From Granulosicoccus sp. (lineage in GTDB: Bacteria; Pseudomonadota; Gammaproteobacteria; Granulosicoccales; Granulosicoccaceae), in NCBI GenBank assembly GCA_020627685.1, contig JAHDGK010000025.1:1-64000 (forward strand): a stretch of DNA of 64,000 nucleotides, given 5' to 3'. The translations under genes and the position numbers were made by a program. Of the stretch, positions 12,902 through 21,859 are shown piece by piece. Numbering within the stretch: position 1 is the stretch's first letter; every line of letters begins with the position of its first letter. Below the pieces are notes generated by a model that was not told where the DNA came from, did no database searches, and saw nothing but the letters and a program-made list of their open reading frames with translations.

Positions 12902-15900
12902 TCAGTACACCAGCTCGACATTTCCTTCTCCGGTCAGCTTTCCCAGATGGTCGATTAATTCCAGTTGCGGATTCACGGCCCATCGATTACCCGCCCGGAT
13001 ACGCGCTTGGGCATTCCCGTTTTGATAATTGAACCAAACCGGAATAGTGCCGCTCTTGTAATTGGACAGCGCATCGACAAGCTCATCCATGGCTGAGTCC
13101 GGCCATTGCTTACCATCGATATTAATAAGCAGCTGACGTGCAAATCGGGCGCGCGCACTGGCCATATCGTAAATTTCACGAGCGCGAATTTTATAGCCAC
13201 CGTTAAACTCATCCGGACTGACATCACCATCAACGATCAGCACTTCATCTTTCACGATCATATGCGCACACTGATCGATTTGCTCTCCTCTTAAAGAGAT
13301 CTCCAAACGCGCCGTGCCATCGTCCATGGTGACAAACAGCATCCGACCACCCTGGCCGTCGCGCTGTCGCATGCCCATGACAAGACCCGCCGCCACAACC
13401 GGGACCCCGCGCGGTCGATAACCCGGGCCGCTATCGGCACTTCCGGCTTTCGCACAGATTGCCTTAAGCCGACCATGCGTGAAGTTGCTGATTTCCTCTA
13501 GGTACTCATTGATAGGATGGCCACTAAGATATAAGCCTAGCGTGTCTTTTTCTGCTCTTAAGCGCTCGCGATCTGTCCAATCTTCCTGCAAGACCATGAG
13601 TTCAGGCTCGTCAGCCTCAACCGGCTCTCCCAACCCGAACAAATCATCCTGACCGGCGTCTTTGTTTTTATGAAATTGATCGGCTCCACGAAGCGCGCTA
13701 CCCAAATGGCTCCACAAGGTAGATCGATTCGGCCCGAGTGCATCCACCGCACCGGCCTTGACCAACGCCTCCAGCACGCGTTTGTTGACAGTTCCGGGGC
13801 TGGCTCTGCGGCATAAATCATCAAGTGATTCAAAGGCTCCGCCTTCGTCGCGAGCCTCAAGCACATTGGCCAGTACGGCTTCGCCGACGCCCTTGATCGC
13901 CCCCAAACCATACAAAACGGTTTTTTCATCGACGACGGAAAACCTAACGGCCGAACGATTGATATCAGGTGACTCAACGGTGAGCCCCATGATTTGGCAT
14001 TCGTCGATAAGGCCAACCACTTTTTCCGTGTTGTCCATATCAGCTGACATAACAGCCGCCATAAACGCAGCCGGATGATGACATTTCAGCCACGCTGTTT
14101 GATAGGACAACAGTGCGTAAGCAGCAGAGTGCGATTTGTTAAAACCGTAACCAGCGAACTTTTCTACCAGATCGAAAATGTTGCCGGCAAGATCCGCGTC
14201 GATGTTATTAGCAACACAACCTTCGAGGAACCCCACTCGCTGTTTAGCCATCTCTTCGGGTTTTTTCTTACCCATGGCGCGGCGTAAAATATCGGCTGTT
14301 CCGAGAGAGAATTTCGCCATAACCTGCGCGATACCCATAACCTGTTCCTGGTACAGGATGACGCCGTAAGTCGGCTCAAGTGTGGGTTTAAGCTCTTCGA
14401 GTTGGTAATCCTCATGCGGCCAGGCCATGGGTTTACGGCCATGCTTACGATCGATAAAATCATCCACCATGCCCGACTGCAAAGGCCCTGGCCGGTACAA
14501 GGCAACGAGTGCGATGATGTCCTCGAAACTATCTGGACGCAGCCGTTCAATCAGTCGCTTCATACCCGCCGATTCAAGCTGGAACACAGCTGTCGTCTGG
14601 GCATCCTGCAAGAGCTTATAGGTGGGCGCATCGTCTAACGGGAGCGCTAACAAATTAAGCGGCTCATCGCGGTGTTTATCAATCTCTTTTACCGCGTTGT
14701 CAATGATAGTGAGCGTGCGTAAGCCAAGGAAATCAAACTTAACCAGACCGACATCCTCAGCATCATCTTTATCAAACTGAGTCACCAGGCTTGAACCATC
14801 CGGCTCACAATACAAAGGCGCGAAATCGGTCAATGCAGTCGGTGCGATAACAACACCACCCGCATGCTTACCGCAGTTTCGAGACAAACCTTCAAGCGAC
14901 AGCGCCATGTCAAGAAGCGCAGTCACTTCTTCATCTTCTTTGTAAGCGCGGGCCAGATCTTCAGATTCAGCCATGGCTTTGGTCAGCGTCATGCCGACTT
15001 CAAACGGCACCATCTTGGCGATGGAATCGACGAAACCGTAAGGATGACTCATGACACGCCCCACATCACGTACAACAGCCTTTGCTGCCATGGTGCCGTA
15101 GGTGATGATTTGGGAGACGCGATGCGCACCGTATTTCTGCGCAACGTATTGGATAACGCGGTCGCGCCCATCCATGCAAAAGTCGATATCGAAATCCGGC
15201 ATGGATACACGCTCTGGATTCAAAAATCGTTCGAAGAGTAAATCGTAGGCGAGAGGGTCCAGATCGGTGATCATCAGGGCATAGGCCACCAATGAACCCG
15301 CACCAGAACCTCGTCCTGGGCCAACGGGAATGTCGTTGTTGCGTGACCACTTGATGAAGTCTGCAACGATGAGGAAGTAGCCCGGGAACCCCATGCCCGC
15401 GATAACGTCTAGCTCGCGTGTCAAGCGTGCATCGTACGGCGCTCGAATCTCCGCAAAGTCCGGGCGAGACGTATCGAACAAGTGCTCAAGCCGCTCTTCA
15501 AGTCCTTCCCGCGCTGACTGATAGAAAAACTCAGTCTCTGTCATACCCTCGGGGATGGGGAAATCCGGTAACACCGGTGTACCTAAATTTAGCGTCAAAT
15601 TGCACCGCTTGGCGATCTCAACAGAGTTGTTGAGAGCCACAGGCAAATCGTTAAACAGCTCGGCCATTTCAGCCGCACTTTTCAGGTATTGCTCTTCACT
15701 GACATGCTTGACGCGTCTTGTATCCGCCAACACATACCCTGACTGAATACACAACCTGGCTTCGTGAGATTGAAAGTCTTCACGTTCTAAAAACTTCACA
15801 TCATTCGTTGCAACAACAGGGATATCGAGCTTTACCGCAATGTCGCAGGCACCGGCGATGTATTGTTCTTCAAATTCGCGATTGGTTCGGGTCAGCTCCA

Positions 15901-16441
15901 GATAATAGCGATCACCAAACACGTCCTGCCAGCGCTTTGCAATATTCAAGGCATCAGCGGTATTACCGCGCTTTAGGGTGTGCCCTACATCGCCATCTAT
16001 GCTACCGGACAATGCTATGAGGCCTTGATTGGCTTCAAAGACCCATTCAATATCAACAACCGGACTGCCGTCCTGCTGACCCTCTTGATAGCCTCTGGAC
16101 ACCAGATTTGTCAGGTTCGCATACCCCGCCTCATTTTGAACAAGTAACAAAACGCGTGTTATGGCGTCATCTGCAGCCGCGCCTCTGACCATTAAGTCAA
16201 CGCCTGCAATAGGCTTGATACCCGCGGCTAAAGCCGCGCGGTAAAACTTGACCAGCGCGAACATGTTGCTTCGATCTGTCACCGCAGCAGCTGGCATACT
16301 CTCGGCAATTCGCTTTGCCGCAGGCTTGATGCGGATCGTGCTATCCACCAGCGAGAACTCTGTGTGCATGCTTAGATGCACAAACGCTGGCGCCTTATTG
16401 CCTGCTTGAGTCTCCTGAGCGATTTGTTCGATGTCAGACAT
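12902..16441 (-). CDS. dnaE: DNA polymerase III subunit alpha
   Basis: This is the replicative polymerase catalytic subunit, 1179 residues. It has an N-terminal PHP domain (FVHLSMHTEFSLVDS), the catalytic aspartates in PDFDIDF (415-421), PGRGSGAGS, the helix-hairpin-helix region and a C-terminal OB fold with a tail. Lengths and order match the DnaE1 group. The start ATG overlaps the rnhB stop (ATGA), a common dnaE/rnhB coupling. Confidence 0.98.
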   Translation of the reverse strand: MSDIEQIAQETQAGNKAPAFVHLSMHTEFSLVDSTIRIKPAAKRIAESMPAAAVTDRSNMFALVKFYRAALAAGIKPIAGVDLMVRGAAADDAITRVLLLVQNEAGYANLTNLVSRGYQEGQQDGSPVVDIEWVFEANQGLIALSGSIDGDVGHTLKRGNTADALNIAKRWQDVFGDRYYLELTRTNREFEEQYIAGACDIAVKLDIPVVATNDVKFLEREDFQSHEARLCIQSGYVLADTRRVKHVSEEQYLKSAAEMAELFNDLPVALNNSVEIAKRCNLTLNLGTPVLPDFPIPEGMTETEFFYQSAREGLEERLEHLFDTSRPDFAEIRAPYDARLTRELDVIAGMGFPGYFLIVADFIKWSRNNDIPVGPGRGSGAGSLVAYALMITDLDPLAYDLLFERFLNPERVSMPDFDIDFCMDGRDRVIQYVAQKYGAHRVSQIITYGTMAAKAVVRDVGRVMSHPYGFVDSIAKMVPFEVGMTLTKAMAESEDLARAYKEDEEVTALLDMALSLEGLSRNCGKHAGGVVIAPTALTDFAPLYCEPDGSSLVTQFDKDDAEDVGLVKFDFLGLRTLTIIDNAVKEIDKHRDEPLNLLALPLDDAPTYKLLQDAQTTAVFQLESAGMKRLIERLRPDSFEDIIALVALYRPGPLQSGMVDDFIDRKHGRKPMAWPHEDYQLEELKPTLEPTYGVILYQEQVMGIAQVMAKFSLGTADILRRAMGKKKPEEMAKQRVGFLEGCVANNIDADLAGNIFDLVEKFAGYGFNKSHSAAYALLSYQTAWLKCHHPAAFMAAVMSADMDNTEKVVGLIDECQIMGLTVESPDINRSAVRFSVVDEKTVLYGLGAIKGVGEAVLANVLEARDEGGAFESLDDLCRRASPGTVNKRVLEALVKAGAVDALGPNRSTLWSHLGSALRGADQFHKNKDAGQDDLFGLGEPVEADEPELMVLQEDWTDRERLRAEKDTLGLYLSGHPINEYLEEISNFTHGRLKAICAKAGSADSGPGYRPRGVPVVAAGLVMGMRQRDGQGGRMLFVTMDDGTARLEISLRGEQIDQCAHMIVKDEVLIVDGDVSPDEFNGGYKIRAREIYDMASARARFARQLLINIDGKQWPDSAMDELVDALSNYKSGTIPVWFNYQNGNAQARIRAGNRWAVNPQLELIDHLGKLTGEGNVELVY

Positions 16442-17046
16442 CAGACTGGTGCACCCTCATGCTGCCGGGCCTTAGCCAATGCTTCCTTAACCGGTTTAAA
16501 GGACCGTCTGTGCAGGTCGATAACTCCGTGGTCCAGAATGGCCTGCCTGTGCTGAGCGGTTGGATAGCCTTTATGGCTGTCAAAACCATATTCAGGATAC
16601 TGTTCATGCAAATCCATCATGGCATTATCGCGTGACACCTTCGCAATAATGGAGGCCGCACTAATGGCCTGCACCCGCTGATCACCTTTGACGATTGCGG
16701 TGCTGGGGCAGTCAATTTCCGGACATCGATTTCCATCAATCAGGGCGATATTCGGTTGGATATTCAAGCCCTCAATAGCGCGTTGCATGGCCAGCATACT
16801 GGCGTGCAAAATATTGATGGTGTCTATCTCTTCCACACTCGCTTCAGCAATACAGTAACTCAAAGCATGCGCACGGATTTCGACGTCTAGCCGCTCGCGA
16901 GCTGCCTCTGTCAACAACTTGGAATCAAGCAACCCTTCGATACGTTTGGCAGGGTTGAGGATGACAGCCGCGGCAACGACGGAACCCGCTAAAGGGCCCC
17001 GACCAACCTCATCGACACCTGCGATTAAATAGGGTTGTGTGTGCAT
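16441..17046 (-). CDS. rnhB: Ribonuclease HII
   Basis: RNase HII removes single ribonucleotides and RNA from RNA-DNA hybrids. The 201-residue protein has the hallmark [13 protein letters not shown] with catalytic D12 and E13, followed by DSKLL, IDGN and HKGYPT. It lies directly upstream of dnaE and overlaps it. The lpxA/lpxB genes that often precede it are absent here. Confidence 0.97.
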   Translation of the reverse strand: MHTQPYLIAGVDEVGRGPLAGSVVAAAVILNPAKRIEGLLDSKLLTEAARERLDVEIRAHALSYCIAEASVEEIDTINILHASMLAMQRAIEGLNIQPNIALIDGNRCPEIDCPSTAIVKGDQRVQAISAASIIAKVSRDNAMMDLHEQYPEYGFDSHKGYPTAQHRQAILDHGVIDLHRRSFKPVKEALAKARQHEGAPV

Positions 17047-17117
17047 CCGCCTAGGATACTTTGTCAGGGCCGATCACTAAACCCCCGATCAGGAAATAAG
17101 ATTTAGTCAAGGGGTTT

Positions 17118-17807
17118 CTAACCCGGTGTTGTCAGAGATTGCCCACTGTGTTGTGCGCTTAAATTTAGAATATAAGGCGCCGCGTCAACGGCCCATTCGG
17201 CCGGTGTTCGAAATTGTCCAGCCCCCTCGCCCCAGGCTTGCCTGAGCATGTCAGTATCAATGACACCGGGACTCAAAGGCACCGCGGCCAATCCGACTGG
17301 AAGTTCTTCTGCCAACGCTTTTGTCATACCTTCTATTGCCCATTTGCTTGCACAATAAGGTGCCACATCTTCGGAAACCGAGCGCCCCCAACCACTACTT
17401 AAATTGACAATAACGCCACGGCCTTGCTCGATCATGGCCGGCAGCAAATGGCGGATGACAGATTGAACTCCAACAATATTAATGTCGACAAGCTGTTGGA
17501 ATTCTGCGGATGGGGTTTCCCACAATTTTGCAGGCTTATTGATAATGGCCGCATTGTTTATGATGAGATCCGGCACGCCTATCGTGGTGAGCACGGATTC
17601 ACTCCATTTCGCGACCAGAGCGTCTTTGCTGACATCAACTGCGCTGAAATAGTGAGGCGCGCCAAAATTGTTCTGAAGCTCTTGCATGCGGGATTCTGAG
17701 CGACTGCAACCGGCCACCGTGTGGCCAGCTGCGATGAACTGCTCCAACAGTGCCAGACCTAGACCCTGGCTACACCCAGTCAGTACTATTTTTCGAGTAT
17801 TTGACAT
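17118..17807 (-). CDS. Short-chain dehydrogenase/reductase
   Basis: A classical SDR of 229 residues. The cofactor loop is TGCSQGLG (10-17), the NNAA motif is at 84-87, and the active site uses S137/S138, Y151 and K155 (YCASK). The early basic residue in CSRSESR hints at NADPH use. The C-terminus ends SGQSLTTPG. The substrate is unknown. It is divergent from the M24 hydrolase gene across 160 bp. Confidence 0.88.
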   Translation of the reverse strand: MSNTRKIVLTGCSQGLGLALLEQFIAAGHTVAGCSRSESRMQELQNNFGAPHYFSAVDVSKDALVAKWSESVLTTIGVPDLIINNAAIINKPAKLWETPSAEFQQLVDINIVGVQSVIRHLLPAMIEQGRGVIVNLSSGWGRSVSEDVAPYCASKWAIEGMTKALAEELPVGLAAVPLSPGVIDTDMLRQAWGEGAGQFRTPAEWAVDAAPYILNLSAQHSGQSLTTPG

Positions 17808-17967
17808 TGATCTTCGAACAAAAAATTAGCTTGCAGACACTCTACCTTTTTGGTCACACTGCCGCCCATATTTGTTCGCTATTTTTATCGAACAACGGAC
17901 CCAGTCTTGACCCGTGCAGACACGCAAAGATTGGGAAAGTCTTGTTTCTAATTTTGAGCACATTGAC

Positions 17968-19164
17968 ATGCATCCTGCCCCCTTGCATATGCCTGATATA
18001 CCGGAACGCGGCTTCCCAGAAGCTGAGTTTCAAAGACGTTGTAAAGCCATCCAGCAAAACTTAAGAAATGACAACATAGACGTGCTTTGGCTGAGCACAG
18101 AAGCCGACATTCGCTATGTCACCGGGTTCCTAACTCAGTTTTGGCAAAGCCCAACGCGCCCCTGGTATGTATTGATTCCTCAGTCAGGCAAACCCGTTGC
18201 CATCATTCCAGCCATTGGTGAACAGTGCATGAGTCGCACATGGATTGATGATATTCGCACGTGGTCTTCTCCTGATCCTGTCGATGACGGGGTGTCTTTA
18301 CTGACTGATACGGTCACTGAGCTTGCCGGTAAAAACGCCAGAGTTGGCTTACCAATGGGTAGTGAAACTTACGTGCGCAGCCCGGTAAACGATATTGAAA
18401 AAATTAAGTCCCATTTACCCGAGGCTAACTGGATTGATGCGACTGAGTGTATTCGAGCCGTACGGCATGTTAAATCTGACCTGGAAATTGAAAAGCTACG
18501 CTACGTATGTTCAACGGCTTCTCTGGCTTTTTCACGCGTACCTGAAATTATAAAAGCAGGCATGAGTGAAGCCGATGCTTTTCGAGCGTTTCGTATTGCC
18601 TGCCTTGAGGCCGGGGCCGATGAAGCTGCTTACGTTGTAGGTGCGGCTACACCCGGAGGTTACGAGGATATTATCTCACCACCGGGTAATCATATCGTTA
18701 GCAACGGAGACGTTCTCATCTTGGATACCGGTTGTACCTTCGATGGCTACTTTGCCGACTTTGATCGCAACTATGCTGTCGGGTCGGTAGATGAGAAGAC
18801 GGCCGCAGCGCATCAACGAGTTTGGGATGCCACAGAAGCAGGCTTGGAGCTGATAAAACCCGGAGTGACATGTGCCGAGCTATGCGCAGCCATGCAAGCA
18901 GTGATGCTACCTGGGAATGCGTCAGCAGGTTCTGCAGAAGTGGGCCGCTTGGGTCACGGACTGGGCATACAACTCACAGAGACTCCATCCATTGCACCGT
19001 TCGATAACACCCCTATGCAAGCGGGCATGACTATGACGCTGGAACCCGGGTACACCTATACCGAGGGAAAAATGATGGTTCACGAAGAGAATCTAGTAGT
19101 CACTGAAACCGGTTATGAATTACTCTCCACTAGAGCCGCACGCGACATCCCGATCATTGGATAA
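17968..19164 (+). CDS. M24 family (creatinase/Xaa-Pro-like) metallohydrolase
   Basis: The protein has an N-terminal creatinase-type domain and a C-terminal pita-bread domain. All five dinuclear metal ligands are present: D253, D264 (ILDTGCTFDGYFADFD), H330 (GHGLG), E359 (TLEPGY) and E373/E374 (HEEN). The family hydrolyses C-N bonds in proline peptides, creatine, ectoine and related compounds. The real substrate is not deducible. Start: I prefer ATG 17968 with a weak GAG 10 nt upstream; a GTG at 17914 has no ribosome site. It is followed 8 bp later by a EutA-like gene, a pairing also seen for hydrolase and racemase-family genes in ectoine-use clusters. Confidence 0.85.
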   Translation: MHPAPLHMPDIPERGFPEAEFQRRCKAIQQNLRNDNIDVLWLSTEADIRYVTGFLTQFWQSPTRPWYVLIPQSGKPVAIIPAIGEQCMSRTWIDDIRTWSSPDPVDDGVSLLTDTVTELAGKNARVGLPMGSETYVRSPVNDIEKIKSHLPEANWIDATECIRAVRHVKSDLEIEKLRYVCSTASLAFSRVPEIIKAGMSEADAFRAFRIACLEAGADEAAYVVGAATPGGYEDIISPPGNHIVSNGDVLILDTGCTFDGYFADFDRNYAVGSVDEKTAAAHQRVWDATEAGLELIKPGVTCAELCAAMQAVMLPGNASAGSAEVGRLGHGLGIQLTETPSIAPFDNTPMQAGMTMTLEPGYTYTEGKMMVHEENLVVTETGYELLSTRAARDIPIIG

Positions 19165-19172
19165 CTCACTGT

Positions 19173-19883
19173 ATGAAGCATCTGACATTTGAACTGCAAG
19201 AAGATAATCCCAATGAGCCTGCTGTCGGCTTGGTGGTTTTGCAATCTGATGAAACTATGGAACACGAGCTGCGCCTATGGCTGCCCGATTCTGTTCGTTT
19301 ATTCCATACGCGTATACCGAATGCTCAGGAAGTCACTGCTGAAACCTTGCACCAAATGAAGCAGGAGTTGCCGAAGGTGACTGCCTTACTCCCCGACACC
19401 ACCGACTTCAAAGTTATCGTTTACGGTTGCACCTCGGGTACGACTGTTATTGGTGAACGCGAAGTTGAAGCTGCCGTAAAGTCTATCTTTCCTAATACTG
19501 CAGTTACCAACCCCTTAAGCGCTGTAAAAGCAAATCTAGCCGCTTTAAACGTTAAAAGACTCGCAGTATTAACGCCCTATATCCCGGATGTTTCCAAGGC
19601 TGTTATGGCAGAGATCGAATCGGCAGGCATAGAGATCGTGCGGGCAGCCTCGTACCACGAGATCATGGACAACCGAGTTGCACGCATATCCGGTGACTCC
19701 ATTAACTCAGCAATTGATGAGCTCGGAACACCTCAAGACATCGATGCGATATTTGCATCATGCACCAACCTTAAGATGCATAGCCTCATTGATCAGGCAA
19801 GTGCCAGAGTGGGTGTACCGATAATCAGCAGCAACTCAGCTCTGGCTTGGCATATTCAACACTTACTCAGTCTTTCAAATTAA
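19173..19883 (+). CDS. Asp/Glu racemase-superfamily enzyme, EutA/maleate isomerase-like
   Basis: This 236-residue protein has two catalytic cysteines, C86 in YGCTSGT and C197 in ASCTNL, each in half of a pseudo-symmetric fold. The layout (GLVVLQSDETMEHEL at the start, VTNPLSAVKANLAAL, RLAVLTPY, then SSNSALAWH near the end) resembles EutA, maleate isomerases and arylmalonate decarboxylases. Chemistry is probably racemisation, isomerisation or decarboxylation on an alpha-substituted acid. It follows the M24 gene by 8 bp and is probably co-transcribed. Its stop lies inside the 3' end of the convergent DUF1989 gene (9 bp overlap). Confidence 0.8.
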   Translation: MKHLTFELQEDNPNEPAVGLVVLQSDETMEHELRLWLPDSVRLFHTRIPNAQEVTAETLHQMKQELPKVTALLPDTTDFKVIVYGCTSGTTVIGEREVEAAVKSIFPNTAVTNPLSAVKANLAALNVKRLAVLTPYIPDVSKAVMAEIESAGIEIVRAASYHEIMDNRVARISGDSINSAIDELGTPQDIDAIFASCTNLKMHSLIDQASARVGVPIISSNSALAWHIQHLLSLSN

Positions 19884-20726
19884 ACCGTGAGTGCGATCAT
19901 ACGCACTCAGCGATTCCTCATGAAATTGAGCTAAGGCGTCGTCAGAAGGTTTTAGTATTTCAACATGCAGTGGATAGCACGGTGTTTCATCATCTGAATG
20001 CGAACTGCCGCAGTTGCCACCCGGGCAGGCTGACAAAGCACCCAGTAATTCAATATCAGCTAGAAACTCTATGTAATCGCCGGGCCGAACCGGGCTGGCC
20101 TTCATAAAGTACTGGTGTGTATCCAGTGTAAATCCTGTACACATAAAAACGTTTAATACATCATGGATGTGATGCTCAACTTCTACTGCTGGCAGGTTTA
20201 GCTCTTCGGCCATGGCTCGGGTTAAATTTGAATGACAGCAGTGATGGTAATCGACACCATTCAAAACATGATTGGTGTACGGGTCACATCGGGTACCAAT
20301 AACATCATGGACACCGCCACCATCTTCGTCCCATCCGTACCACTCAAGCGAGTCGTAGGTAATAGTTGCCATCGGGCGCATATTCGGAATGTTCGTCCAT
20401 AAGCGATCGCCTCTAGTTACGTGACTCGCATGCAACTGGCGAGTCTTACCGCTGAAAAATCGCTCCGACAAATTATTCGCATTCCAAAGATTTAAATCTC
20501 CAACTTGTGATCCTTCCACACTCAATATACGAAAGCCGTAGCCCGCAGGCACTCGAAAAGTGGAAGCATCCCTGGGTTTAACAATGACGGTATCGACAAC
20601 GCTAAGCTCTGCACGCCATGCTTCTATAAATGCTTCATTGCGCCGCGGTACTGATTCCACGTTATAACAAACGATAGCCGGAGCTTGTTGTCGGGACTTT
20701 GCGTCTTCAGGAGGCACTGTTGTCAT
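19875..20726 (-). CDS. DUF1989 (urea carboxylase-associated family) protein
   Basis: The 283-residue protein has the DUF1989 layout: a ureidoglycolate-lyase-like cupin-type region (VPAGYGFRILSVEGSQVGDLN), YHHCCHSN, and the C-terminal ACPGGNCGSSH. The cluster of His and Cys suggests metal or cofactor binding. DUF1989 proteins occur beside urea carboxylase and allophanate hydrolase genes, but neither is here. Its ATG overlaps the VWA gene stop by 4 bp, so it is the last gene of a MoxR-VWA-DUF1989 unit. Biochemical role is not established from sequence. Confidence 0.82.
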   Translation of the reverse strand: MTTVPPEDAKSRQQAPAIVCYNVESVPRRNEAFIEAWRAELSVVDTVIVKPRDASTFRVPAGYGFRILSVEGSQVGDLNLWNANNLSERFFSGKTRQLHASHVTRGDRLWTNIPNMRPMATITYDSLEWYGWDEDGGGVHDVIGTRCDPYTNHVLNGVDYHHCCHSNLTRAMAEELNLPAVEVEHHIHDVLNVFMCTGFTLDTHQYFMKASPVRPGDYIEFLADIELLGALSACPGGNCGSSHSDDETPCYPLHVEILKPSDDALAQFHEESLSAYDRTHGLI

Positions 20727-21859
20727 GATAATAGTTCTTGTTCCAAAGTGATCAGACTTTCCAAATTATGAGCACTGCAATAACGATCGACATAGGGTAC
20801 GACAGGATCCATGTATTTATTGACCTCGCCTTCTTCGTACCTGCCGAGCAGTGGGTTCACCCAAATGAGTTTACCTGCTCTACGGTGAATAATGTCGACT
20901 CGTTTAGCAAGCTCCTGCGGACTGGAAGTATCACAACCATCACTGAATATTAAAACGGTTGTTTTGGTATCTACGCAGCGCTTAAGGTGCTCGGCGTTAA
21001 ACGTATCCAGTGATTCCGCTATACGAGTTCCACCTAACCAGCCTTTACCCAATCGGTTCAGCACTCGTTCGAAATCCTCTTCACTCAGGCGAGCATGCCC
21101 CTGACCCAGTTCAGACAAATCGGTATTGAACACAAAGGCATCGGAGCGTTGAAAAACAGTCATTAAAATTCTTGTAAAACGCATGAATAATCGTGCGTAG
21201 ATATCCATGGATTGACTGATATCCAGTAGCAACACAAATCGCCTTGGCTTAGGTTTTTTGCGACGGTAAGACAACTCAATTGGCTTACCGCTGTACCGTA
21301 ATGAATGGCGCAACGATTTTCTCAAATCCACTTGTGTTCCGCGATGCGATACGACATTGCGCCGGGAAACCCTTTTTCGGGCTCGCTTTGCAATGCGATC
21401 AATAAGCTGCTCAATCATGCGCATTTGATAAGCATCGAAAACAAATCGGAAATCGGCTAACGACAAGGCTTTAAAGTCACCCGCGCCTAGCGATTCTTCC
21501 TTTTGACTTTGCTTCTCAGAGGTTCCAGCCAATCCGATTAAACGTTGTTTTCCGGAGGATGCGATGTCTAAGGTTCTATCGGTGTCTTTCTCAACGGGGT
21601 CTGCAATGAAAGGTTCTCCATCAGCATTCCAAAAGAGATCAAACAAGGCATCGTAACGATTCCAGTCTTTTGGGCACCGACATACACATGCCCTACTCGC
21701 TTGTTTGTAGTGTTGACGGGTCAGTAGAAGCTTGGACGTTGCAATGTGTTGAAGGTCGAGCAAGGAACCTGTGTCAACACGTAACTGGTTCGCTCGCAGA
21801 AATTCTGCAAAGGCATTTATTCGATGCGGAGTATCTGGAGTGACTGCGAATGCGTTCAC
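20723..21859 (-). CDS. VWA domain protein, CoxE-like
   Basis: A 378-residue cytoplasmic protein. The N-terminal half is helical and contains PKDWNRYDALFDLFW, typical of CoxE-like proteins, with a CVCRC cysteine cluster at 58-62. The C-terminal von Willebrand A domain has a full MIDAS: DISQS (D213, S215, S217), T278 in GGTRI and D306 in FSDGCD. Such proteins work with MoxR AAA+ ATPases to mature metal centres or assemble complexes. The GTG start overlaps the MoxR stop (GTGA) and the stop overlaps DUF1989 (ATGA). No carbon monoxide dehydrogenase genes are near. Confidence 0.88.
   Translation of the reverse strand: MNAFAVTPDTPHRINAFAEFLRANQLRVDTGSLLDLQHIATSKLLLTRQHYKQASRACVCRCPKDWNRYDALFDLFWNADGEPFIADPVEKDTDRTLDIASSGKQRLIGLAGTSEKQSQKEESLGAGDFKALSLADFRFVFDAYQMRMIEQLIDRIAKRARKRVSRRNVVSHRGTQVDLRKSLRHSLRYSGKPIELSYRRKKPKPRRFVLLLDISQSMDIYARLFMRFTRILMTVFQRSDAFVFNTDLSELGQGHARLSEEDFERVLNRLGKGWLGGTRIAESLDTFNAEHLKRCVDTKTTVLIFSDGCDTSSPQELAKRVDIIHRRAGKLIWVNPLLGRYEEGEVNKYMDPVVPYVDRYCSAHNLESLITLEQELLS

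Noticed and set aside
17968-19883. Complete ectoine degradation operon
   Set aside because: Only a generic M24 hydrolase and a EutA-like protein are present. The threonine-dehydratase-like, cyclodeaminase-like, deacetylase and aminotransferase genes of that pathway are missing here.
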